From NCBI GenBank assembly GCA_009702725.1, contig WLHM01000081.1, forward strand, positions 1 through 6,194: DNA of 6,194 bases, read 5' to 3'. The translations under genes were made by a program, and so were the position numbers. The DNA is from Actinomycetota bacterium (GTDB lineage Bacteria > Actinomycetota > Actinomycetes > S36-B12). This document shows positions 1 through 5,118 of the stretch, in pieces (the first letter of the stretch is position 1; every line of letters starts with the position of its first letter). The notes under the pieces are model-generated. The model saw only the letters and a program-made list of their open reading frames with translations, did no database searches and was not told the origin of the DNA.

Positions 1-854
1 CACTGGAAATAACCGGGCTCAATATCGCCCCCGCCTACTCTGGCCACCCAGCTAATGACCGCACCCAATGGGAGGCGTTCTGCGCGGAATACGACCGCAC
101 CCACCGGCCCACCTGGGCCGCCTTTAATGATTGGGTTATCGAACAGGGAGCAGCACCACTACCCGATTTGCAATTCATTCACGAATCGAAGATTGCGAAT
201 CTTTATGTATTCCCGAAAGAAGCGGACTACGTCGACGTTCGGCCTCTTAATTCTACGTGGCACCGTATGGATTCGAGCGTGCGCGAAACCGACCAAGACT
301 TTGAACTCCCTGAACTCGTAGGCAACCGACCGGGCGACAGTGCTCTCATCTATCTATCACTTGGCTCACTCGGCAGTGCAGACGTCGATCTGATGAAGCG
401 CTTGGTTGACGTACTTGGCCGCACTCCGCATCGTTTCATTGTGAGCAAGGGCCCCCAGCATGAAGATTTTGAGCTAGCGGACAACATGATCGGCATGGAG
501 TTCTTGCCTCAAACGAAGGTAATCCCCCAGGTTGATCTCGTAATCACGCACGGTGGCAACAACACCACCACCGAATCCATGCACTTTGGCAAGCCAATGA
601 TTTTGCTCCCACTGTTCTGGGATCAGTACGACAATGCGCAGCGGATGGACGAACTCGGGTTTGGGGTGCGGCTCTCCACCTATGCATTCACCGACCAAGA
701 AATGTTCGATGCACTAGAGAAACTGCTTGGCGACTACGAACTTCGTGCCCGCATGAACAAGATCGGTGCACTGATTCGCGAACGGGACGGACTCCACGCC
801 GGAGCCGACATCATCGAGTCGGTAGCACTCGGCAAAGTCGGCTCTCTCGCGTGA
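1..854 (+). CDS. GT1-family (UDP-glycosyltransferase / MGT-like) glycosyltransferase, 5' partial
   Basis: This is the C-terminal part of a nucleotide-sugar-dependent glycosyltransferase of the GT1 (GT-B fold) family. The frame is open from base 3 to the TGA at 852-854, giving 283 visible residues; full family members have about 400-450, so the acceptor-binding N-terminal domain is mostly outside the window. The donor-binding domain is seen directly. An LSLGS strand-loop lies near base 360. The His-Gly-Gly-Asn-Asn signature begins at 549, and the GKP..LLP..WDQ..NA segment follows at about 588-635. Together these are the equivalent of the HCGWNS and D/E-Q motifs that bind the sugar nucleotide. 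The in-frame TTG at 168 is not a believable start, because family-like sequence continues upstream to the edge. It overlaps the kinase gene by 4 bp (GTGA), so the two are probably co-transcribed. Family members glycosylate small molecules, lipids or antibiotics; the acceptor cannot be told here, and the link to amino sugars comes only from the neighbours. Confidence 0.9.
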   Translation, partial: LEITGLNIAPAYSGHPANDRTQWEAFCAEYDRTHRPTWAAFNDWVIEQGAAPLPDLQFIHESKIANLYVFPKEADYVDVRPLNSTWHRMDSSVRETDQDFELPELVGNRPGDSALIYLSLGSLGSADVDLMKRLVDVLGRTPHRFIVSKGPQHEDFELADNMIGMEFLPQTKVIPQVDLVITHGGNNTTTESMHFGKPMILLPLFWDQYDNAQRMDELGFGVRLSTYAFTDQEMFDALEKLLGDYELRARMNKIGALIRERDGLHAGADIIESVALGKVGSLA

Positions 855-1957
855 AGCCGGCCCGCGGGATGACCCCCGGGGATGCTGATCGCCTGGTAGC
901 AGCTTTGGTCACTGGGCGAGGGCCTAGCCCAGATGAGCAGGTGACGGTCTGGTTTGCGGAGCTGGCGGTGGGTGAGCGTGAAATCACTGTGGATCAGACA
1001 AATAGATCCGTGGTAGTCGGTGACCGCGCCATCGTCAAATGGCTGCTACACACCGATGCCGCTGGCCACCCAGCCCCCGATCGATTGCAGGCCTTGCTGT
1101 CCGCCGGCTTCACCGCCATGCCCCGCCCCTGGGGATTACTTCATCAAGTCGATCCCACCTCCGGTGCGCTGAAACTCTTAGCGATTGTTACCGAGTACTT
1201 ACCCGGCACGCAGGATGGCTGGGAGTGGGCGGTTGCGGATGTGCGCGCCCACGTTCGCGGCGCAGAGTCCGGTGCACTTACCGCTCCAATCGCGATAGGG
1301 GTACTGACCGCGCAAATGCATGTTGCACTTTCGTGCACTGGGATTACTGACGCCACCGAAGCGCAGGCTCAAACCTGGTATGCGGCCGCTGGCCATGATC
1401 TTGCCGAAGCAATCGCTTTAGTGGATGGCGACGAAGGTGCACGACTTCGCCCGCTGGAATCACGCATTAAGGAAAGCCTGCATCCAATATCTGAGTGCGT
1501 CGGGACCCCGCTCATCGACGTGCACGGGGATCTTCATGTTGGCCAAATCCTGCGCACCAACGCACCCTACGCGTACTACGTCACCGATTTTGATGGTAAT
1601 CCGCTGCAAACCGCGGTTGAACGGATGCAGCGACAGCCGGCGGCCCGCGATGTCGCGGGCATGCTCGCGTCCCTTGACCATGTTGGTCGAGTCGTAATTC
1701 ACCGCACTCCCGGTGTCGATGAGGCGAAAGTAGTGACGTGGATCGCGATGGCGCAAGAGATATTCCTTGATAATTACCGTGAGGAACTACAGAGGGCAAA
1801 CGCTGAGCACCTGCTGGACGAAAGACTCCTGGGCCCCTTTCAGGTGCAGCAAGAATGCCGTGAATTCGTCTACTCCGTTAAACATCTGCCGCATTGGCGA
1901 TATGTTCCAGATGCAGCACTGCCCGCCCTCTTGGATCGATTGGAAGCCCCGGCATGA
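851..1957 (+). CDS. Probable glucosamine kinase / maltokinase-like aminoglycoside phosphotransferase-fold sugar kinase
   Basis: This 368-residue protein has the APH/choline-kinase-like fold and most resembles actinobacterial maltokinase relatives described as glucosamine kinases, which transfer the ATP gamma-phosphate to glucosamine to give glucosamine-6-phosphate. Visible signs are a lysine in a VVGDRAIVKWL strand (K63, the expected ATP-anchoring lysine), the catalytic loop HGDLHVGQ at residues 225-232 (probable base D227) and the metal-binding DFDGNP at 246-251. A C-terminal helical lobe ends in an HWRYVPD segment, like that of maltokinases. It is shorter than typical maltokinase (about 450), as expected for the glucosamine kinase group with a reduced N-terminal cap. 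The GTG start at 851 overlaps the preceding stop (GTGA) and has no clear ribosome-binding site, so translation is probably coupled; an ATG at 869 is an alternative. The following SIS-domain gene overlaps it by 4 bp and could use its product. The fold assignment is firm; glucosamine as substrate is inferred from recalled family features and context. Confidence 0.8.
   Translation: MKPARGMTPGDADRLVAALVTGRGPSPDEQVTVWFAELAVGEREITVDQTNRSVVVGDRAIVKWLLHTDAAGHPAPDRLQALLSAGFTAMPRPWGLLHQVDPTSGALKLLAIVTEYLPGTQDGWEWAVADVRAHVRGAESGALTAPIAIGVLTAQMHVALSCTGITDATEAQAQTWYAAAGHDLAEAIALVDGDEGARLRPLESRIKESLHPISECVGTPLIDVHGDLHVGQILRTNAPYAYYVTDFDGNPLQTAVERMQRQPAARDVAGMLASLDHVGRVVIHRTPGVDEAKVVTWIAMAQEIFLDNYREELQRANAEHLLDERLLGPFQVQQECREFVYSVKHLPHWRYVPDAALPALLDRLEAPA
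1942..1946 (+). promoter_or_regulatory. Ribosome-binding site deciding the SIS gene start
   Basis: GGAAG lies seven bases before the ATG at 1954, inside the end of the kinase gene. It supports this ATG over an in-frame upstream start at 1894 that has no such sequence. Confidence 0.55.
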
Positions 1958-2907
1958 ATCCCGAGCTCTTTGCCAAAGACCTGGCGCGAAAGCCAGCAGC
2001 GCTCCGTGGGCTAGCTGATCTGCTAGCCGTTGAGCACCCTTGGCCGGCCCTCACCCCGTCGAATCACCTGGTGTTCCTTGGCATGGGCTCATCGCATTAT
2101 GCGAACAACATTGCTGCCAGCAGGATGCGAGCCCTTGGTATCAACGCGGTTGCCGAGCTCGCCAGTAGCGACCTGTTACCGAAGGCCACCTGCGAGACCG
2201 TAGTGATCGCCGTTTCAGCCTCCGGTGGCTCTGCCGAAACTCTGGCCGCGCAAGAGCACTATCAAGACCAATGCCGAATCATTGCGGTGACCAATACGGC
2301 TGATTCGAAAATCACCGATGGCGCTGACTCAGTTGTCATGATGCACGCAGCGAGCGAGGAAGGTGGTATTGCCTGCCGCTCCTTCCAACACACTCTGGCA
2401 CTACTGCTGGATTTGGAATCGCAACTGGTAGGCGGCCTTGATGTTCCTTCACTGATAAGAGCAAGTGCCGAAGCCACCGATGACCTCCTACAAAGCCGCG
2501 ACACCTGGTTACCAAAAGTTAGCGAACTCATACTCGGGCCGCAAGGTACCCACGTTGTCGCACCGGCTCGCCGCTTAAGTTCCGCCCAGCAGTCCGCGCT
2601 GATGCTGCGCGAAGGACCAAGGCTCTCAGCGGTTGCCAGCGAAACCGGTGACTGGAGCCATGTCGATGTCTACCTAACGAAGAGCACCGATTACCGCATG
2701 CTGCTCCTGGCCGGGTCGAAATGGGAGCCAGAACTTTTGCGGTGGGTTACCGAGCGGGGCAGCACCTTGGTTGCCATAGGTCAGGATGTACCCGGCTCCG
2801 CGCTGAATCTGCGCTACCGCGGTGATGAAAACGACGACGTCAAACTGCTAACCGAGACCCTTGTGGCGGAACTGGTCGCCCAGCAGGCTTGGGCCGCTAC
2901 GACTTAA
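1954..2907 (+). CDS. Double-SIS sugar-phosphate isomerase/deaminase (GlmS isomerase-half-like, AgaS-like)
   Basis: This 317-residue protein consists of two SIS (sugar isomerase) domains and lacks the N-terminal glutaminase domain of GlmS. It likely converts an amino-sugar phosphate such as glucosamine-6-phosphate to a keto-sugar phosphate plus ammonia, or a related isomerisation, in the cytoplasm. Domain 1 shows GMGSS (residues 43-47), the phosphosugar loop SASGGSAET (88-96) and EEGGIACRS (135-143), matching the GlmS order GCGTS, SQSGET, EIGVAST. Domain 2 has ALMLREG (215-221) and WSH (234-236). E220 and H236 are 16 residues apart, the same spacing as E. coli GlmS E488 and H504. The positions of GlmS K485 and the C-terminal K603 are not lysines here. 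The ATG at 1954 is chosen because it overlaps the kinase stop (ATGA), has GGAAG seven bases upstream, and the N-terminus NPELFAKDLARKPAAL fits the GlmS inter-domain helix. A GTG/ATG-like start further upstream would only add out-of-family sequence. The exact substrate is unproven. Confidence 0.82.
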   Translation: MNPELFAKDLARKPAALRGLADLLAVEHPWPALTPSNHLVFLGMGSSHYANNIAASRMRALGINAVAELASSDLLPKATCETVVIAVSASGGSAETLAAQEHYQDQCRIIAVTNTADSKITDGADSVVMMHAASEEGGIACRSFQHTLALLLDLESQLVGGLDVPSLIRASAEATDDLLQSRDTWLPKVSELILGPQGTHVVAPARRLSSAQQSALMLREGPRLSAVASETGDWSHVDVYLTKSTDYRMLLLAGSKWEPELLRWVTERGSTLVAIGQDVPGSALNLRYRGDENDDVKLLTETLVAELVAQQAWAATT

Positions 2908-3721
2908 AAGTCACCGTCAGCGGGGCGTGATCACTCCACCGCTCTGCATAAGTAGGTGCCTTGCCGACGACGGCAGTGGTAGCACGCGCGGCTAAGCCCG
3001 GGGTCGCGATCACATAGTCGATGCGCCAGCCCCCGTCAGTGTCGAAGCCGCGCCCCCGCCATGACCACCAGGTGTATGGCCCGGGGCCGTCGCCACCAAG
3101 AGTGCGACCAAGGTCCACCCACTGTTTTGCGAACCATCGGTCCAAGTATTCACGCTCTTCAACTAAGAACCCCGCGTTACCTCGGTTACCGCGCCAATTC
3201 TTGATATCGACTTCATGGTGGGCAATATTGAAATCACCGCAAACGACAACCTCGCCACCACTTCGGGTAGCTCGTGCCCGCAACGCCTTAAGGCGGGCAT
3301 CCATGGCCTCCAAGAACGCATACTTATCAACTTGCTTCGGGGTTTCAGCTTCACCGGTGTGGACGTAGACCGAAACCACAGTTAGCGGGCCTTGTTTGGT
3401 ATCGAGGTCGACTTCAACCCAGCGGCCAGAGTTACCGAGCACCGGATCCTTCATCACCTCGCGCACCTCCGCGGGCTGCTTGCGGGTCAATATCGCAACT
3501 CCTGCTCGACCGAGCTGCGGTGCCGGTGCGTGTGCGACGTTCCATCCTTGTAGCGGTGAGTCGGCGAGTGTGGCATGCAGTTGCTCGTGGGTCGCCCGCA
3601 CTTCTTGCAGGCAGATCACATCCGGTTTCGCATCAGCCAACCACGCTAGGCCACCGCGCCGATGCGCTGCGCGGATGCCATTTACGTTAACCGTGAGAAC
3701 ACGTAGCATCGCTGCACTCAC
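2897..3721 (-). CDS. xthA: Exodeoxyribonuclease III (AP endonuclease, ExoIII/XthA family)
   Basis: This is a DNA-repair enzyme of the endonuclease/exonuclease/phosphatase fold. It cuts DNA 5' of abasic sites and removes 3' blocking groups or nucleotides in base excision repair. Numbered from the GTG, the protein is 274 residues, against 268 for E. coli ExoIII. Hallmarks in order are NVNGIRAA near the N-terminus (metal-ligand Asn), CLQEVRA (catalytic metal-binding Glu), VYVHTGE followed by TPKQVDKY, GDFNIAH (Asp and Asn of the active site), the WWSWRGRGFDTDGGWRIDYV segment, and the terminal WSDHAPL with the Asp-His pair. No key residue is missing. The GTG at 3721 overlaps the upstream stop as GTGA; the ATG at 3709 (MLRVLTV) gives the more usual ExoIII N-terminus and may be the real start. 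It is the last gene of the minus-strand operon, and its stop lies inside the oppositely oriented SIS gene. Confidence 0.95.
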   Translation of the reverse strand: MSAAMLRVLTVNVNGIRAAHRRGGLAWLADAKPDVICLQEVRATHEQLHATLADSPLQGWNVAHAPAPQLGRAGVAILTRKQPAEVREVMKDPVLGNSGRWVEVDLDTKQGPLTVVSVYVHTGEAETPKQVDKYAFLEAMDARLKALRARATRSGGEVVVCGDFNIAHHEVDIKNWRGNRGNAGFLVEEREYLDRWFAKQWVDLGRTLGGDGPGPYTWWSWRGRGFDTDGGWRIDYVIATPGLAARATTAVVGKAPTYAERWSDHAPLTVTFKS

Positions 3722-3987
3722 GCGATCCGAAGGGTGAGTACGTGGCCGGTAACAGCTGTTACCGCGGCGAGGAGCGCGTCACGATGTCGCACGTCCGTAT
3801 TTATGGGGTAAGTCTGGCTTTGGTCAAAGCGTTGGGGGTCAGAGAAGTCAATCGTCAGCACGTCATCCTCTAGTGAGACCAACCGGGCATCGAAATAGAG
3901 CAGCCATGCGACCCGACTTTGGGATTCCAAGTTGAACAGGACGTCATTCCACTGTGCTTTTAGGGCAGCGAGCTCGGCAGCAGACAC
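3718..3987 (-). CDS. Small protein resembling the C-terminal domain of DNA polymerase III gamma/tau (DnaX domain III-like)
   Basis: The product is 89 residues. It is not a well-known family by name, but the pattern closely follows the domain at the end of the DnaX region used for clamp-loader oligomerisation. In actinobacterial DnaX, as recalled, this reads W-x-x-VL-x8-R-x-x-W-x-L...A-x-V...DG-x-L-x-L-x-F, then an F and a terminal VLG-x-x. Here W13..VL17, SRVAWLL (24-30), ARLVSLEDDVLTIDF (34-48), RF (53-54) and the amphipathic segment ALLAAVTAVTGHVLTLRI (71-88) give the same helix-strand order. There is no ATPase domain, so it cannot load clamps by itself; it could bind DnaX or another replisome part, or use the fold for something else. 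The GTG at 3987 is the only start downstream of an in-frame stop, 4 nt after the PPTase stop. Its own stop overlaps the ExoIII start. Being a real gene is well supported by the overlaps; the homology is inference. Confidence 0.7.
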   Translation of the reverse strand: MSAAELAALKAQWNDVLFNLESQSRVAWLLYFDARLVSLEDDVLTIDFSDPQRFDQSQTYPINTDVRHRDALLAAVTAVTGHVLTLRIA

Positions 3988-3991
3988 AGTT

Positions 3992-4732
3992 CTACGCCGC
4001 GTCAGTGTCAGGAGCTACGTAACAGATGCCGAGCACCGTATCTAATGGGTGCAAAACCAGCACCGGCAGCACCAGACCTGCGTCACTTGCCGAAGTAACC
4101 TCAACCAACAAACCCTCAGCCAGCGCGGTAACTGACGCAACCGGCCACCTTGCTACCGCTCCCCCTAGGCCCACCCCGAGGGCTTTTGTTGCTGCTTCCT
4201 TGGCGACCAATAGGTCAAGTACCGAGGCAGCTTCGGCAGCGACGAAATTCGTTTCTGTCGGTGTTAGCGCGCGCTCCACCACCTGCGTTCGACGGTCGGC
4301 GTACTCGATGTCAATTCCGACTAGCGAGCCCGGCTCAGCGGCTGCTGCAACTACGACTCCTGAGTTGTGCGAAAGCGAGATTACCGGGGATCCACCCACA
4401 CCTGACAGCGCAACACAGCGAGCAAATGGCGCCCCTTCGGCACCAAGATGGATCTCGACATCGCTCGGCTCAAGATGCTGGCCGCGCTCCGCGGCCCACG
4501 CGCGCACGACATCCTTAAGGGCTAATCGGCCAAGTAGCCACTCATGTTGTCGGCTTGAACCAGGCGCTAGCGATTGCCAAACCTCGTTCTCGGCGGCGGT
4601 CAAGGCTGCGCCATGGGTGGGACTAATTGTGTTGCTGCTCTCCGGTGCAATTTCTTCAATATCTATTCGTCGGACTAAAACTTCAGCGGGCCCAATCGGC
4701 CAATCCTTACTAACAAACTGCCCTAATTGCAC
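3992..4732 (-). CDS. 4'-phosphopantetheinyl transferase superfamily protein
   Basis: This enzyme moves the phosphopantetheine arm of CoA onto a serine of acyl, peptidyl or aryl carrier proteins. With the chosen GTG at 4732 it has 246 residues, in the Sfp size range, with two pseudo-symmetric halves. Visible motifs are HEWLLGR followed by LALKD (about 63-73), ISLSHN (118-123), VGIDIEYADRR (138-148; D141 and E143 match the Mg ligands) and VAKEAATKALG (176-186; E179 the third ligand, K183 the conserved Lys). The aromatic residue usually three before the Lys of KEA is Leu here. The frame is open back to a GTG at 4768, but that start would overlap the Cys-rich gene by 46 bases, and its extra 12 residues do not look family-like. 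The GTG at 4732 has GGTGG upstream and overlaps that gene by only 10. No carrier protein, PKS, NRPS or fatty-acid synthase gene is in the window, so the target is unknown. Confidence 0.88.
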   Translation of the reverse strand: MQLGQFVSKDWPIGPAEVLVRRIDIEEIAPESSNTISPTHGAALTAAENEVWQSLAPGSSRQHEWLLGRLALKDVVRAWAAERGQHLEPSDVEIHLGAEGAPFARCVALSGVGGSPVISLSHNSGVVVAAAAEPGSLVGIDIEYADRRTQVVERALTPTETNFVAAEAASVLDLLVAKEAATKALGVGLGGAVARWPVASVTALAEGLLVEVTSASDAGLVLPVLVLHPLDTVLGICYVAPDTDAA

Positions 4733-4845
4733 TGGCCACCATCGCAGCAGGGCTGAATGTAATAGCACCTAGGGCACATGTCTTTGCCGCCGCGACGCTC
4801 TAGGCCTACGGTCTCGCAGGCCGGGCAGGGGCCGGGGTCACCCAT
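4723..4845 (-). CDS. Very small Cys-rich (zinc-knuckle-like) protein
   Basis: This 40-residue ORF has seven cysteines arranged C7-x2-C10-x13-C24-x2-C27-x5-C33-C34-x4-C39. Two CxxC pairs thirteen residues apart could hold one zinc or iron atom like a small zinc ribbon or rubredoxin knuckle, and a YYIQPCC segment follows. I recognise the general pattern of short bacterial CxxC...CxxC..Y.QPCC proteins but know no function. It starts 6 nt after the stop of the RHH gene and in the same frame; a GTG directly before the ATG (4848-4846) is an alternative start. AAAAGG is only about 2 nt before the ATG, too close for normal ribosome binding, so reinitiation after the RHH stop is likely. Its end overlaps the PPTase start. 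The regular Cys spacing, Gly content and fit inside the operon argue for a real gene, though its length makes chance possible. Confidence 0.68.
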   Translation of the reverse strand: MGDPGPCPACETVGLERRGGKDMCPRCYYIQPCCDGGQCN

Positions 4846-4851
4846 CACCTT

Positions 4852-5016
4852 TTAAGTATGGCGTGCAGCGTTGACGACTTCTTGCCCCCGCGCCGTTGCC
4901 GCGCCCACTACGAATGCGGTAACAGGAAGCCGCTGTTCCTGAGCCGCCCACCTGATTAAGGCCAGTTCAGCTGGTGTCAGCCGCAAATTCAGTCGTGCTG
5001 TTCGAAGGTTCGTCAT
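4852..5016 (-). CDS. Short ribbon-helix-helix protein, DUF1778/TacA antitoxin-like N-terminal domain
   Basis: The 54-residue product is a probable DNA-binding protein. Residues 9-48 (LNLRLTPAELALIRWAAQEQ and the 20 after it) align without a gap, from memory, with the RHH part of TacA (DUF1778) antitoxins: an LNLR beta strand, helix 1 with ALI..AA, a turn, then helix 2 with FV...A...E-V. TacA proteins are about 90 residues because a C-terminal tail wraps the GNAT toxin; that tail is absent here, and no GNAT toxin gene follows. So this is either an orphan regulator or a remnant. The ATG at 5016 has AGGGG five bases upstream. The frame stays open from the PucR stop to this ATG but has no ATG, GTG or TTG in between. 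It is the first gene of the minus-strand operon and sits just downstream of a palindrome at the candidate promoter, which fits autoregulation. Confidence 0.72.
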   Translation of the reverse strand: MTNLRTARLNLRLTPAELALIRWAAQEQRLPVTAFVVGAATARGQEVVNAARHT

Positions 5017-5021
5017 GTTCG

Positions 5022-5026
5022 CCCCT
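5022..5026 (-). promoter_or_regulatory. Ribosome-binding site of the RHH gene
   Basis: AGGGG on the minus strand, five bases before the ATG at 5016. It is the clearest Shine-Dalgarno sequence of the minus-strand operon and marks this ATG as the start in a frame that is otherwise open further upstream. Confidence 0.6.
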
Positions 5027-5077
5027 AGTTTCTCGAAATCCGTCTCGAGTTGAGCAAAGCGCAGGGGTCCGACAGTT

Positions 5078-5087
5078 ACACCGGTGT
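5078..5087. promoter_or_regulatory. Perfect 10-bp palindrome ACACCGGTGT, candidate operator
   Basis: A perfect inverted repeat with no loop, flanked by TT and TA so that the symmetry partly extends outward. It lies directly downstream of the candidate -10 box and 61 bp before the RHH start. The position suits a repressor, either the RHH protein encoded next or the PucR protein. With no loop and no T-run it is not a terminator. One palindrome of this length is only modest evidence. Confidence 0.35.
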
Positions 5088-5089
5088 TA

Positions 5090-5117
5090 TTTGTAAAACA
5101 AGACCCTGCACCCTCAA
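5090..5117 (-). promoter_or_regulatory. Candidate promoter of the minus-strand operon
   Basis: On the minus strand, TTGAGG (5117-5112) is followed after 16 bases by TACAAA (5095-5090). These match the -35 and -10 consensus at four of six positions each. Transcription would begin around 5080-5084, inside the palindrome, leaving a leader of about 65 nt before the RHH gene. An alternative pairing, TTGTTT (5100-5095) with TAACTG 17 bases on, is weaker. Because only 102 bp separate the PucR stop from the operon, read-through from PucR is also possible. Confidence 0.35.
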
Positions 5118-5118
5118 A

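Noticed and set aside
55..321. Plus-strand frame at the left edge
   Set aside because: Low-complexity Pro/Arg/Thr product in another frame of the glycosyltransferase, whose own frame is open through the window edge.
1894..1953. Upstream start for the SIS gene
   Set aside because: The extra 20 residues lie inside the kinase gene, look unlike the family and lack a ribosome-binding site; the ATG at 1954 has one.
4026..4772. Plus-strand open frame of 248 codons
   Set aside because: It lies antisense to the PPTase gene, is rich in Ser, Thr, Arg and Pro with no motif, and the minus-strand reading has full PPTase motifs. It is a shadow.
4723..5016. Complete toxin-antitoxin pair
   Set aside because: The RHH ORF resembles an antitoxin, but the next ORF is a 40-residue Cys-rich protein with no acetyltransferase, RNase or other toxin feature.
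5031..5048. Repeated TCTCGA with a CTCGAG palindrome
   Set aside because: Two 6-base copies 12 bases apart are easily expected by chance at this composition.
5078..5087. Palindrome as a terminator for the PucR gene
   Set aside because: It has no loop-forming spacer and no following T-run on the minus strand.
5017..5118. N-terminal extension of the RHH protein
   Set aside because: The frame is open back to the PucR stop, but it has no ATG, GTG or TTG, and a good ribosome-binding site precedes the ATG at 5016.
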